From Bacteroidetes bacterium UBA1935 (lineage in GTDB: Bacteria > Bacteroidota > Bacteroidia > Chitinophagales > Chitinophagaceae), in NCBI GenBank assembly GCA_002337045.1, contig DDFF01000003.1, positions 310,001 to 374,000 on the forward strand: a stretch of 64,000 bases of DNA. Reading direction: 5' to 3'. This document shows positions 34,234-43,429 of this stretch, one piece after another (the first letter of the stretch is position 1; every line of letters starts with the position of its first letter). Under the pieces are notes generated by a model. It saw only the letters and a program-made list of their open reading frames with translations. It was not told where the DNA came from and searched no databases. The translations under genes and the position numbers were made by a program.

Positions 34234-34614
34234 TTAATTAAAATTCAGTTTTCTATCTGCCGGGCGAAAGTACCATGATGCTACCGTCAACAGTAGCAAC
34301 AGCAAGGACGGAAAGACATCGCCCATACCATGATGCATGATGATGTGAGAGATAGCAGCGCCGCTCATGGCAAAGAAAAAGCCCGCATAGGCCCACTCCT
34401 TTACCAGCGGAAAGCGCGGCACCAATACTGCCACCACGCCCAGCAACTTCCACACACCTATAATGGTGAGTATGTACACAGGATAGCCCAGTTGCTTGGT
34501 TATCATCTCTACCTCTGCCGGGTTCTTCATCAGTTGCACAACGGCGGTAGATACCATGCCGAGCGACAGCCACAGTGTTGCCACCCAATAGATTATTTTA
34601 TTACGCTTTGTCAT
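34234..34614 (-). CDS. DoxX-like membrane protein
   Basis: 126 residues with four membrane helices (IIYWVATLWLSLGMVSTAV, YILTIIGVWKLLGVVAVLV, WAYAGFFFAMSGAAISHII, LLLLLLTVASWYF). GVWKLLGVVAVLVPRFPLVKEWAYAGFFF is the DoxX-like family signature. In this gene order it normally travels with an SRPBCC protein and an ArsR regulator. Its biochemical role is unknown. Confidence 0.85.
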   Translation of the reverse strand: MTKRNKIIYWVATLWLSLGMVSTAVVQLMKNPAEVEMITKQLGYPVYILTIIGVWKLLGVVAVLVPRFPLVKEWAYAGFFFAMSGAAISHIIMHHGMGDVFPSLLLLLLTVASWYFRPADRKLNFN

Positions 34615-34620
34615 GTGGTA

Positions 34621-35085
34621 TTATCTTAGTTCGTCAACAATTTCCTGCAGCCTGTTGTGTGCCATGTTGATGCCGAATGCAAATGGCATTTGCAACATAC
34701 GGTCTCTCCACTCAGCAGTTTTATATACAATGTGCATAGTCAGCTTGCTATTGTCTGCATCTATGCTTTCAAACTCCAGAAACTCGAGCTGCACAGGAAA
34801 TGGTGTGCCCTCCATCTGGAAAGTGCGGGTTATTTTTTCATTGGGCACTATCTCGTGTATCACACCGTTGAAGCCATGTTTATTGCCTTTCGGGTCGGTG
34901 GTTTCAAACTGATAACCGCCGTGTGCTTTATTTTCCAGCTTCAGCACTTTGGTGCCCATCCATTCGGCCACAATCGCGGCATCTGTATATGCCTGAAAGA
35001 GCAAATCTACCGGCAGCTCGAATATGCGGGTGACGGTGAGTTCTTGCCTGCCGTCTTCGGCATGTATTTTTGTTTTCTGTTCCAT
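34621..35085 (-). CDS. SRPBCC / AHSA1-like protein
   Basis: 154 residues. LTVTRIFELPVDLLFQAYTDAAIVAEWMG at the start, then GGYQFETTDPKGNKHGFNGVIHEIVPNEKITRTFQMEG and a C-terminal helix (WRDRMLQMPFAFGINMAHNRLQEIVDEL) form the START-like pocket fold. The family binds hydrophobic ligands or the Hsp90-type co-chaperone site; no ligand is assigned. The gene is 4 bp after the ArsR gene. Confidence 0.9.
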   Translation of the reverse strand: MEQKTKIHAEDGRQELTVTRIFELPVDLLFQAYTDAAIVAEWMGTKVLKLENKAHGGYQFETTDPKGNKHGFNGVIHEIVPNEKITRTFQMEGTPFPVQLEFLEFESIDADNSKLTMHIVYKTAEWRDRMLQMPFAFGINMAHNRLQEIVDELR

Positions 35086-35089
35086 ATGG

Positions 35090-35416
35090 CTATGCGTTTT
35101 TCGATTTACGTTGTTTCATGATGCTCTCCAGCTTATTGAACCTGTCATCCCACATCTTGCGGAAGGGCTCTATAAAATCTGCTACTTCCTTCATCTTCTT
35201 TGCATTGATGTAATAGTATATCTCGCGTCCTGCCTGCTCTTGTCGCAGCAGTTCGCACTCGGTAAGTATCTGTATATGCTTAGAAATTGTCTGACGGCTG
35301 GAATCGAAGTTTTCGGCAATGGCAGTGGGCGTCATAGCCTGTAGTGCTACGAGCGTAAGGATGGCGCGGCGTGTAGGATCGGCAATGGCCTGAAATACAT
35401 CTCGTCTGAGTTCCAT
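35090..35416 (-). CDS. ArsR-family winged-helix repressor
   Basis: 108 residues. DVFQAIADPTRRAILTLVALQ and SSRQTISKHIQILTECELLRQEQAGREIYYYIN form the ArsR wHTH. There is no CxCxxC metal-binding loop (the ELxVCDLxxxL Cys are absent), so it is not the arsenic type. It is the SdpR/SRPBCC-linked kind. It heads the five-gene cassette ending at 33056 and probably represses it. Confidence 0.92.
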   Translation of the reverse strand: MELRRDVFQAIADPTRRAILTLVALQAMTPTAIAENFDSSRQTISKHIQILTECELLRQEQAGREIYYYINAKKMKEVADFIEPFRKMWDDRFNKLESIMKQRKSKNA

Positions 35417-35491
35417 ATATGCAGCTATTTGACTGCAAATATATATGCAATCATTTGACTGCGCAAAATTTATTTTTGTGAATAGCGGAAA

Positions 35492-36223
35492 TTAATGTTG
35501 AGGATTGTTCCGCTTCGCCTCATACCGCCCGCGGTAGATGTATAGTAGCAGGTCGAGCTTCCAGGGTTCTGTATCAAGCGATGAAATTAGGTAGTCCGTA
35601 TTCCCATACTCCGTTTCGAATCTGAAATGGTCAGGACCAAAACCCGTAGACTCGGGCTGAAAGCCATATATATAACTTTTGGAACCTGTCATGGCGATGC
35701 GCGCATTCCATATTTTATCCCAGGGCAATAGTTTACCATCCATATCTTCAATGCCATCGTCGCAAAGCGTAAACAACACTTCGTGCGATGACTTAAAAAA
35801 TGTCGCCCTGCTGACATCTGTTCTTGATGGAACAGAAGGATCATCTACAAATACCTGTTCTTCATCAAATCGTTGCATCAAAACCCCTAACTGATACAAT
35901 GCCTTTGCACCCATGATACCACCTGTTTTTGTTGCTGTATTTAGTTTCAGCAATCCGCTTATCTCCGCGCTTCTTTGTAACTGATGGATATCTACCACAT
36001 GGCTGTATGCCCATATACGCCAATGCGGCGTAGCAAATGCACTGTATAAAAACACAAAAACAATAGCAATAGGAATGGCAAGAAAAGTCAACAACACAGA
36101 CCCTTTAGCAAATAAATATATTGCCAACGGTATAGACAGTGCTACTATCAACATGGCCGGGGTTGCCAAAACGGTTTCTCCCCTGCGTATAGCTTGCTGT
36201 ATCGTTACCGTTCCTTTGTGCAT
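35492..36223 (-). CDS. Membrane-anchored protein of unknown function
   Basis: 243 residues. Two adjacent membrane helices at about 22-65 (PAMLIVALSIPLAIYLFA, VLLTFLAIPIAIVFVFLYSAF), then a soluble domain of about 180 residues, rich in acidic and aromatic residues (EEQVFVDDPSVPSRTD, KLLPWDKIWNARIAMTGSKSYIYGF), which may be PH-like. No family is recognised. Four 11-bp tandem repeats lie immediately upstream of the start codon. Confidence 0.6.
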   Translation of the reverse strand: MHKGTVTIQQAIRRGETVLATPAMLIVALSIPLAIYLFAKGSVLLTFLAIPIAIVFVFLYSAFATPHWRIWAYSHVVDIHQLQRSAEISGLLKLNTATKTGGIMGAKALYQLGVLMQRFDEEQVFVDDPSVPSRTDVSRATFFKSSHEVLFTLCDDGIEDMDGKLLPWDKIWNARIAMTGSKSYIYGFQPESTGFGPDHFRFETEYGNTDYLISSLDTEPWKLDLLLYIYRGRYEAKRNNPQH

Positions 36224-36227
36224 ACGA

Positions 36228-36271
36228 GAGATTAAAACGAGATTAAGACGGGATTAAAGCGGGGTTAAAAT
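36228..36271. repeat. Four tandem 11-bp repeats directly upstream of a start codon
   Basis: GAGATTAAAAC, GAGATTAAGAC, GGGATTAAAGC and GGGGTTAAAAT follow each other with an exact 11-bp period, about one helical turn. They begin 5 bp before the minus-strand start at 36223. The same core occurs as a palindrome at 36400-36421, so this is likely a regulator-binding array or part of the leader. Confidence 0.8.
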
Positions 36272-36399
36272 TTTTAGTTTTACAATTATACGACAATCCG
36301 GCCTCTTGCAAACAAGCATATAAGCAATGCCGCAACCAACAAGCATTTCGGGCTACAACACCCGCCTTACTACATGACTATCAAGGCTTTATTCATGCT

Positions 36400-36421
36400 G
36401 AGATTAAAAGATTTTAATCTC
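36400..36421. promoter_or_regulatory. 22-bp palindrome built from the same motif
   Basis: Perfect arms GAGATTAAAA and TTTTAATCTC are separated by GA. The palindrome sits 40 bp before the plus-strand gene at 36462 and shares its half-site with the tandem repeats at 36228-36271. It is a candidate operator serving both divergent genes. Confidence 0.65.
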
Positions 36422-36461
36422 CATAAAAAGCAAATTTAATGAGGTCTTGTTATTTTTAATC

Positions 36462-36971
36462 ATGCCTTATGTTCTACTCATTTTACTCTTAGCTTCTGCT
36501 ACGTGTTTCGGACGCGAGGTACAAAGCGATTCCGTAACAAACGCACTCATTGCGATTCCTAAAAACACGCTGACAATAACAGACAATAACGGAAATGAGC
36601 TGCATTTGCCATACATGTACGACGATTCTAAAAAACTGACACTAAACATATCGCGCAAAACAGTAAAACTTACCAACGATAAAAAACAGGTATTAGCAGA
36701 AGGCCAATACGCTGAACCCCAACAACAAAATGGAGGCCTGTACCCTACAGGGCATTGGCGCTACTACTATAGCAATGGCAATATAAAACGCGAAGGCGAC
36801 TATATGCTTGTGCCATACTCATGGGTAGACACGGTAGTTGTAACAGACCCTGTGACGGGCAGAGAAGAAACGCAGCTGAAAACTGTCATCAAATACACAT
36901 CTATAAAAACAGGGGACTGGCAATACTATAATGCAGACGGCAAGCCTACATCCACCACACACTTCGACTAA
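36462..36971 (+). CDS. Exported YwqK/MORN-type repeat protein
   Basis: 169 residues from the ATG at 36462; a TTG 15 bp upstream is possible. Signal peptide (VLLILLLASATCFG). The middle is beta-rich. The end holds MORN-like motifs (PTGHWRYYYSNGNIKREGDYM and TGDWQYYNADGKPTSTTHF), as in YwqK-type proteins, called antitoxin-like in databases. Probably periplasmic or lipid-free exported. Divergent from the membrane protein at 35492. Confidence 0.65.
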   Translation: MPYVLLILLLASATCFGREVQSDSVTNALIAIPKNTLTITDNNGNELHLPYMYDDSKKLTLNISRKTVKLTNDKKQVLAEGQYAEPQQQNGGLYPTGHWRYYYSNGNIKREGDYMLVPYSWVDTVVVTDPVTGREETQLKTVIKYTSIKTGDWQYYNADGKPTSTTHFD

Positions 36972-37159
36972 ATAATATCTACCCCACAGTCATTTCATGA
37001 TGCAACACATCCATCTATGTTAGATGGAAATAAACCTATAATGAATACTTCACACAACAATTGCAGATAAGTGTAAGGACTAACTCTACACTTTACAACA
37101 GTAACTATACAAGGCAACGTTTTTTTCATAGCGTGGTTTGTGTTGTTGTAAGACACAAA

Positions 37160-37186
37160 AAATCCCCCGCACACAGCAGGGGATTT
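37160..37186 (-). terminator. Terminator of the beta-helix gene
   Basis: The stem AAATCCCC / GGGGATTT with an 11-nt loop is followed on the minus strand by TTTTTTGTG. It lies 28 bp after the stop at 37215. Confidence 0.8.
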
Positions 37187-37214
37187 ATCTTATATTACTA
37201 TTAAAACGCTTCGT

Positions 37215-38888
37215 TTAGTTGACCACCATTGTGGCGTGTGATGTTGTAGTACCTGCGGTAAAGCGCACTACATAGACACCTTTAGCAGCATTATTCATAT
37301 CAAATTGCAGCTTGGTGCCTGCGGTGTATTTTTTGCTTTGCAGGATGCGGCCATTTACGTCAAGCACGATAGCCTCACCCACTTGTATACCTGCAGGTAT
37401 ATCTATTACAAACACCCCATTGTTAGGATTAGGATATATACGCGGCTGTGGTACAGCAGGCGATGCCTCTACACTAATAGGTACTTTCAAAGTATCGCAA
37501 GCCCATTCAGAAAAGAAAGGCTGCTGCCAGCAGCGTGTACGAACACAAACTATATAAGTTTCTCCCATTATCAGACCGTTCATCATAATAGCAGTATCGC
37601 CTGTAACAATACCTGCAGATGGTGCCGCAGCACCGATAGCTCTTGTATAATATTCGTACTCTCTGGCATCTGATACAACATGCCATTGGGCAGTAGCGAT
37701 ACCCGGTGCTGTTGTTTTCCAATCTATTAATACCGGCGCCATACAAGGTGGTGGTGGTGTTACGGCCTGGCAACCAGATGCTGTTGTGAGTACAGGCATA
37801 TAGGCTATCCGGCCAAGCGCCACACTATCATAGTGGTCGTAAATGAATGAATCTATATGCGCAATAGCCGTATCGCCCCACCAGTTGTTTGTTGCCTGAA
37901 AATCGACCGTACTGTTTTCTCTGAAATTGTAGTTCACATTATTCGTCAGGCAGTTGTTGCTGATGACCATGCCCGATGGATTGGGCAGATTAAAACTATT
38001 CTGATTGTGGAAAATACCTTGATTGTTGTATGCAATTGTATTGTTGGCAACAGATGCTGTCATAACATCGGATAGCCACAAAGCGATATCGTTGTAAATA
38101 AATAAATTGTTGGAAACGGGTGTGTATATAGTACCTGCCACTACTGCCAGTGCCATGCTGCTGTTTCCTTTAAAATTATTGAACCGAAGCCCACGCACAT
38201 TGCCCCCCTGCAGAGAAACGCCTGTGCCGTTGTAAAAGAAATTATTATTTGTCGTCACCATACCGTTGCTGCTGCTTTGTGCAAAGTAGCCTATGCTATT
38301 GTAGGTGATATAGTTTTCTGACAACAAACCGGGGATGGGTGTATTCTGCGAGTCCCACACACCTTTATCATTTTGCGTTATCAGGCATTTGTTGATGGCA
38401 TTGTAGCAATTGGTTGGCAAAGATGGCGTGGTCAGATAAATAGCTGCAAAACTGCAATGCCTCAGTACCGAATTATAAACCAATGTACTGGTACCCGCGT
38501 TGTAGATGCCGGTAGCGGCGTACTCTATCTTGCAATACTTAAAACGGCTGGTATCATTGCGTGCTTTTATCCTGAAAGAAAAGCCTGCCCATCCGTACCT
38601 GGCAGGGTTTGTACTGTTGGATGTAAAGGTAATACTGTCAGTAACTGTACCCTCTGCTATCAGCCTGCCATCAATAGTTATAGACATTGTGCTATCTACC
38701 TTTACCATTACACCGGGCTGTATGGTGAGCGTAACGCCCGAATCTACGGCAAGGCCGCCATTCACTATATACGGGCTATTGGCAAGTGTCCATGTAGTAT
38801 TTGCAGCAATAACACCGCTGACAAATGTTGCCGCATGGGCCACCATCATGCTGCTGAGCAATAGTAGAAACGTAAAGACTCTCTTCAT
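37215..38888 (-). CDS. Secreted right-handed beta-helix protein with FnIII-like domain and T9SS tail
   Basis: 557 residues. Signal peptide (1-19). Residues about 25-370 show beta-helix coils (LTIQPGVMVKVDSTMSITID, NNFFYNGTGVSLQGGNVRGL, VANNTIAYNNQGIFHNQN) rich in Asn ladders. A fibronectin-III-like domain follows (about 385-475, APVLIDWKTTAPGIATAQW, TYIVCVRTRC). The tail has RIYPNPNNGVFVIDIPAG and AAKGVYVVRFTAG. Such proteins bind or cleave polysaccharides at the surface. It shares an identical TTWTLANSPYIV near the N-terminus with the gene at 49385. Confidence 0.85.
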   Translation of the reverse strand: MKRVFTFLLLLSSMMVAHAATFVSGVIAANTTWTLANSPYIVNGGLAVDSGVTLTIQPGVMVKVDSTMSITIDGRLIAEGTVTDSITFTSNSTNPARYGWAGFSFRIKARNDTSRFKYCKIEYAATGIYNAGTSTLVYNSVLRHCSFAAIYLTTPSLPTNCYNAINKCLITQNDKGVWDSQNTPIPGLLSENYITYNSIGYFAQSSSNGMVTTNNNFFYNGTGVSLQGGNVRGLRFNNFKGNSSMALAVVAGTIYTPVSNNLFIYNDIALWLSDVMTASVANNTIAYNNQGIFHNQNSFNLPNPSGMVISNNCLTNNVNYNFRENSTVDFQATNNWWGDTAIAHIDSFIYDHYDSVALGRIAYMPVLTTASGCQAVTPPPPCMAPVLIDWKTTAPGIATAQWHVVSDAREYEYYTRAIGAAAPSAGIVTGDTAIMMNGLIMGETYIVCVRTRCWQQPFFSEWACDTLKVPISVEASPAVPQPRIYPNPNNGVFVIDIPAGIQVGEAIVLDVNGRILQSKKYTAGTKLQFDMNNAAKGVYVVRFTAGTTTSHATMVVN

Positions 38889-39025
38889 AAGATTGTATCA
38901 TTAAAACAGTAGTACATACTGAAAATACAAATATTTAACCGCATAAACATGGAAAATATGCCGTCTGCAGGTTAACAATACAATCTTACAATCTTACAAT
39001 CTACCTCATATCAGCTATATATAGG

Positions 39026-39589
39026 TTAATACCTGATGCCTACCGATGCTACGAATATAAAATCTGAATTGTACCATACAGCCATCTTTTGCAGTGTTGC
39101 AGGGTCGTAGCGATTGGTGGTGTAGTTATTGCTCATCATCTTTAGCGATGCATACACCCCCGTGCCGCGTGGTGCCAGCCTGCGCAGATAGCCCACACCC
39201 AAGCCAAGCAGCATACCATTGTTGTGCCTGTTGCTAAAAACATCGTAAGCATTTGTACGGTAATACCGCATATCGGCTTTGTAGAAATTCATACCTACAT
39301 CCAGCATTGTAAAGAACTGATTGTTTTTTGCAGGGCGAATATTGAGGCGCACATCTGCAAATACTCCGGGCACAAACTGTGCAATGTTCACATCAGTAGG
39401 GGCATATATACAGCCCTGCGCACCTATACCTACACCCAGGCGTTTGGCAAGTTTATAATTGTATGTGACCGATGCTGCCGCTCGCGGTCCGTTGAGTACC
39501 ACACCCAAATCGGCATAGGCAGTATGTTTTTGTGCTACAGACAATAAAGGCAGTAAAATGGCAGCCAATGCCGCAATAATATTTTTCAT
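39026..39589 (-). CDS. Small outer-membrane beta-barrel-type protein
   Basis: 187 residues from the ATG at 39589, where a signal peptide starts (NIIAALAAILLPLLSVAQ). The body alternates strands (TAYADLGVVLNGPRAAASVTYNYKLAKRLGVGIGAQG, FADVRLNIRP, FFTMLDVGMNFYKAD) and ends in a Phe-Val...Ile-Arg-Tyr strand, as barrels do. No ligand known. A small CAATCTTA tandem repeat lies just downstream (38981-39002). Confidence 0.7.
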   Translation of the reverse strand: MKNIIAALAAILLPLLSVAQKHTAYADLGVVLNGPRAAASVTYNYKLAKRLGVGIGAQGCIYAPTDVNIAQFVPGVFADVRLNIRPAKNNQFFTMLDVGMNFYKADMRYYRTNAYDVFSNRHNNGMLLGLGVGYLRRLAPRGTGVYASLKMMSNNYTTNRYDPATLQKMAVWYNSDFIFVASVGIRY

Positions 39590-39859
39590 AAGGGCTTGCT
39601 TATAAGATGCCGCAAAATAAGCAATCTGCTTCAAGCGGCATAGCATTAGCCCGCATGCGACAACGGCAACCCTCGTCTATAGCATTGCGTATATCTACGT
39701 ATTTTTTGCGGCACAACCCGTAAAAACAACATAGCCAATATGCCCGAAAACAGCGTAAACACTACACTTCATCAAAAACGATACGACAATAGCTGTTTTA
39801 TAGATTTGTAAAACCGTATATTAGGATAATACATTTACCGTAAACAAAACTATTCTATT

Positions 39860-40513
39860 ATGAAAAAAGGAACGTTATTTATTGGTGGGTTCGTTGCGGC
39901 ATCTACCATTGCGTTTGTCATTTACATGATATTTAAGCCTGTACCCCCAATTCCACCACAACCTATACCAAAGTTCTGTGACTGCAACGAAACAAATCCC
40001 GCACCAACCTGTGAATCATGCGATACTACTTGCACTCTGCAACATCTCGAATGCCATAGAATAACCGAAGCAGACTTCTTAGAACGGGCATACCCTACAG
40101 GGCCAGATACCAATGTAGGTATGTTATACCCTGCTACATGTCAGGCCATAACAGACATTGCAGAAGACACACTGTGCAACAGTAATATATTTGAATGTAC
40201 GGATATTTCTACCTCTCCAAATAACTCTCATCTTAGCAATAAAAAGATCAGAATCTCTGTCGGGCCAAGAAAGAAAAGCACTAGAGTATATTACGAATTG
40301 CAGGTTATCAAAGCATTGTTAACCCCTTCCAGCATAGTACCGGAACCTGCAGTATCTTTCCTGTTTTACAATGGGCAAAACTGCAAGAAAGATGGCGAGG
40401 ACATATTATTCAGGGCTGTAGACGTTGCCGGGAATACTATCTATTATGGAGATTTGAGTAGTGATTATCCTAGTAAATCTTTGTCCATAAAAGGCAATCA
40501 TGCCAATAGATAA
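39860..40513 (+). CDS. Cys-rich membrane-anchored protein of unknown function
   Basis: 217 residues. N-terminal membrane anchor (LFIGGFVAASTIAFVIYMIF) followed by a Pro-rich spacer (PVPPIPPQPIP) and a Cys-rich region (CDCNETNPAPTCESCDTTCTLQHLEC) that could hold disulfides or bind metal. It shares 14 nt with the next gene and heads a four-gene run ending in a kinase/regulator pair, so it may be the extracytoplasmic input of that system. Confidence 0.6.
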   Translation: MKKGTLFIGGFVAASTIAFVIYMIFKPVPPIPPQPIPKFCDCNETNPAPTCESCDTTCTLQHLECHRITEADFLERAYPTGPDTNVGMLYPATCQAITDIAEDTLCNSNIFECTDISTSPNNSHLSNKKIRISVGPRKKSTRVYYELQVIKALLTPSSIVPEPAVSFLFYNGQNCKKDGEDILFRAVDVAGNTIYYGDLSSDYPSKSLSIKGNHANR

Positions 40514-41144
40514 ATTAATATACTATACTTCAATACTTTCACCTGCACTTGTACTGATTGCGGGACGTAAACAGAAAACTGTTTTATGGTACTATGCAAT
40601 GGTCTGCCTTCTGGCAGACCTTGTAAGTTTTTATTTATTCAAAATGCAAAGGCCTCATGCCATTGTAAGCAATAGCTTTTTGCTGCTGGAGTTTCTATTC
40701 TTTGGCTATTATTTTTTACAACCACTGGTTCACAGAAGATTTCGTGTGTTTACAATTATTGCAGCATTAATTATAAGCATAGCGTATATAGTATATACAT
40801 ACAACCTGCACCAGATTGCAATAAAAGATTCACTGGCCATCAATTATACATTTGCTACTTATTTCTATTTCTGTTACATCATATTTTGCTTACTATCCCT
40901 ATTCAATATTTTACAAAAAGCAGAAGAAACACACTTAGGTAGCTCTCCTGAATTTTATGCAACAATCGGTATACTGATATATGCATCTGCAGTATTTATG
41001 CTATTTGCATTCAGAAAAGTACTGGAACATGAATATGCAGATTTGCTACGTAAATATTGGGGAGCAGTATTTCAGCCTGCCAACATCCTAAAAAATGTCT
41101 TCCTTGCAATAAGTGTGTATTATGCTGATAGACGAAACAAATAA
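40500..41144 (+). CDS. Polytopic membrane protein linked to the histidine kinase
   Basis: 214 residues with about six or seven hydrophobic helices (LIYYTSILSPALVLIAG, LWYYAMVCLLADLVSFYLF, FLLLEFLFFGYYFL, FTIIAALIISIAYIVYTY, YFYFCYIIFCLLSLF, YATIGILIYASAVFMLFAF). No family is named, but similar multi-helix proteins sit before LiaS-type kinases in Bacteroidota. Its end overlaps the kinase gene, implying a sensor or accessory role. Confidence 0.65.
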   Translation: MPIDKLIYYTSILSPALVLIAGRKQKTVLWYYAMVCLLADLVSFYLFKMQRPHAIVSNSFLLLEFLFFGYYFLQPLVHRRFRVFTIIAALIISIAYIVYTYNLHQIAIKDSLAINYTFATYFYFCYIIFCLLSLFNILQKAEETHLGSSPEFYATIGILIYASAVFMLFAFRKVLEHEYADLLRKYWGAVFQPANILKNVFLAISVYYADRRNK

Positions 41145-41889
41145 TCAGGTACCTGCCATACTAATGTTGGGCATTACTGCTATGGTAGTGCTGGTGGCAG
41201 CCATTATTTTGTTTGTTATTTTCTACCACAGGAAAATAGCACTGATGCACCAACGCAAAGAAAAAGAACTTACCGAGGCTGCCATCAAAGCAGAGGAAGA
41301 AGAACGCGGACGCATTGCCGGTGAGCTGCACGATGATGTGGGCGCCATGCTGGCATCTGTAAAGCTGAATGTACACCAGGCAGAGGAAGACGGGCAAGGT
41401 AGCGATGCCTTTCAGCAATCGCACAAACTGATAGAAGACACGATAGACAGAGTACGCAAAATGTCGCGCAGCCTGCAGCCTGCCATGCTGCAGCACCTGG
41501 GGCTGGTGAAGGCTTTGCGTTCTTTCTTCGATATGTTTGCCACCAGCAGCGCCATAGCCATGCACTACGACGCTACACCCCTGCCCGAGATGGATGAGAA
41601 CAAAGCTCTGGGCATCTACCGAATTGTACAAGAGCTGGTAAACAATACACTGAAACACGCACATGCCAAAGACATATGGCTGCAACACGAAGCTGCGCCC
41701 GATGCACTCATATTCCGCTTTACCCACAACGGGCAGGGCATTACAGAAGAGCGTTTTCAGGAATATACCTACAAGAAAGATGCTACGGGATTGAAGAACA
41801 TAGTAAACAGACTGAAGGTGCTGAACGGCAGCATCCATTTTGAACAAAACGATAACCTTTACATAACTATCATAAAAATACCATTATAA
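41122..41889 (+). CDS. NarX/LiaS-type sensor histidine kinase
   Basis: 255 residues from the ATG at 41122; a GTG at 41113 is also in frame. One membrane helix (ILMLGITAMVVLVAAIILFVIFY), a coiled coil, and the HisKA_3 domain with His70 in RGRIAGELHDDVGAML, followed by ATPase motifs VQELVNNTLKHAHA and TGLKNIVNRLKVLNGSI. It has almost no extracellular loop, so signal input probably comes from the upstream membrane protein. It is 2 bp before its response regulator. Confidence 0.92.
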   Translation: MLIDETNNQVPAILMLGITAMVVLVAAIILFVIFYHRKIALMHQRKEKELTEAAIKAEEEERGRIAGELHDDVGAMLASVKLNVHQAEEDGQGSDAFQQSHKLIEDTIDRVRKMSRSLQPAMLQHLGLVKALRSFFDMFATSSAIAMHYDATPLPEMDENKALGIYRIVQELVNNTLKHAHAKDIWLQHEAAPDALIFRFTHNGQGITEERFQEYTYKKDATGLKNIVNRLKVLNGSIHFEQNDNLYITIIKIPL

Positions 41890-41891
41890 CT

Positions 41892-42545
41892 ATGGCTATC
41901 ATTTCATGCATCATAGCAGACGATCACGAAATCTTCAGGCAAGGTATACGCAATGTGCTGAACCGCGACCACAAGCTGAAGTGCATCGGCGAGGCTGAAA
42001 ATGGTGTGGCACTGCTGCAACTGCTGCAGCAACACAAACCCGACGTGATACTGCTGGATATGAAAATGCCCGAGATGGACGGTGTGCAGGCAACAGCGAA
42101 AATAAAAGAGCTATACCCAACGGCCAAGATACTAGTACTGACCATGTATGATGAGGAAGAAATGATACTGCACATGCTGGATATGGGCGTAAACGGATAC
42201 CTGGTAAAAACCGCGAGCCCCGCAGAGATACTCAGGGCCATACACAAGGTATACGAAGATGATTTTTACCTGAGCGACCTTGTAGGCAAACTGATGCTGA
42301 AAAGCAGGCAGCAAAAAAACGACATACCACTAAGCCATAAAAAGAATGTAGTGCTGAACGATAAGGAGAAAGAAATACTGCGCCTGATGTGCAAGGAGCT
42401 GACCACAACCGAAATAGGCAATGCCATACACCTGAGCCCGCGCACCGTAGAGGGCATACGCAGCACACTGATAGACAAGCTGGAGGTGCGCAACTCTACC
42501 GGCCTCATCATCTATGCAGTGAAGAACGGCATTGCAGATGCGTAA
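41892..42545 (+). CDS. NarL/LiaR-type response regulator
   Basis: 217 residues. Receiver with DD10-11, Asp56 (VILLDMKMPEMDGVQA), Thr in LTMYDEEEM and Lys in LVKTASPAE. LuxR-type HTH at about 150-210 (LNDKEKEILRLMCKELTTTEIGNAIHLSPRTVEG). It pairs with the kinase 2 bp upstream. The target genes are not evident. Confidence 0.94.
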   Translation: MAIISCIIADDHEIFRQGIRNVLNRDHKLKCIGEAENGVALLQLLQQHKPDVILLDMKMPEMDGVQATAKIKELYPTAKILVLTMYDEEEMILHMLDMGVNGYLVKTASPAEILRAIHKVYEDDFYLSDLVGKLMLKSRQQKNDIPLSHKKNVVLNDKEKEILRLMCKELTTTEIGNAIHLSPRTVEGIRSTLIDKLEVRNSTGLIIYAVKNGIADA

Positions 42546-42607
42546 ATAAGCCGATAGACAGCACTGATGGCTATGTCTGCACAATATCGTTACTTTGCAG
42601 CCTCTTT

Positions 42608-43420
42608 ATGGCACTGTATACGGCATCCATCAATTCGGGCAGCAATGGCAACTGCTACTACATCGGCAACGGGCAGGACGCCCTGTTGGTAGATGCGGGC
42701 CTCTCTTGCCGCGAGACGGAGATACGGATGAATAAAATGGGGCTGAACATTGGCAAAGTGCGCGCCATATTTATAACGCACGAGCATACAGACCATATCA
42801 AAGGTGCGCAACTGCTATCGAGCAGATACAAGATACCTGTGTACCTGAACCACAAGACACATTATAGCAGCCACCTGAAGTTTAAGCCCGAACTATACCG
42901 ACGTATAGAACATGGCGAGGTGGTAGATGTAAACGGCATCCGTGTTACAGGCTTCAGCAAGCTGCACGATGCGGTAGATCCGTTTAGCTTCGTAGCTACC
43001 TACAATGATATAACCGTTGGTGTGTTTACCGATATAGGTGCCGTGTGCGATAACCTGACGCAGCACATGCGTGTGTGCCATGCGGCGTATCTGGAATCGA
43101 ACTACGATGAGGAGATGCTGGAGAACGGACGCTACCCGCAACACCTGAAAGACCGCATACGCAGCGGCTACGGTCACTTATCTAACAAGCAGGCGCTCGA
43201 CTTCTTTCTGGCACACAAGCCGCAGTACATGACGCACCTGTTCCTCGCCCACCTGAGCCGCGATAACAACAACCCCGAACTGGCGCTCAACCTCTTCCGC
43301 CAACATGCGGGCGATGTGCAGGTACATGTAGCATCCCGCTACGCCCACAGCGATATATTTCATATCACCACCGATGCTGCTACTACTCCTGTTGTTGGTA
43401 AGCAGGGGGTGTTGTGGTAG
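42608..43420 (+). CDS. YycJ/WalJ-like metallo-beta-lactamase-fold hydrolase
   Basis: 270 residues from the ATG at 42608, chosen because the family starts with SINSGSNGNCYYI; the frame is open further upstream. Metal-binding motif ITHEHTDHIKG, then VGVFTDIG and a late LAHLSRDNNNPELA with His. This is the YycJ/VicX-type exonuclease-like family, which acts on DNA ends in the cytoplasm in the studied members. It lies 62 bp after the response regulator. Confidence 0.88.
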   Translation: MALYTASINSGSNGNCYYIGNGQDALLVDAGLSCRETEIRMNKMGLNIGKVRAIFITHEHTDHIKGAQLLSSRYKIPVYLNHKTHYSSHLKFKPELYRRIEHGEVVDVNGIRVTGFSKLHDAVDPFSFVATYNDITVGVFTDIGAVCDNLTQHMRVCHAAYLESNYDEEMLENGRYPQHLKDRIRSGYGHLSNKQALDFFLAHKPQYMTHLFLAHLSRDNNNPELALNLFRQHAGDVQVHVASRYAHSDIFHITTDAATTPVVGKQGVLW

Positions 43421-43429
43421 TGGGGAATA

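Noticed and set aside
38981..39002. Tandem CAATCTTA repeat (under three units)
   Set aside because: Too short to infer function; simple slippage is enough.
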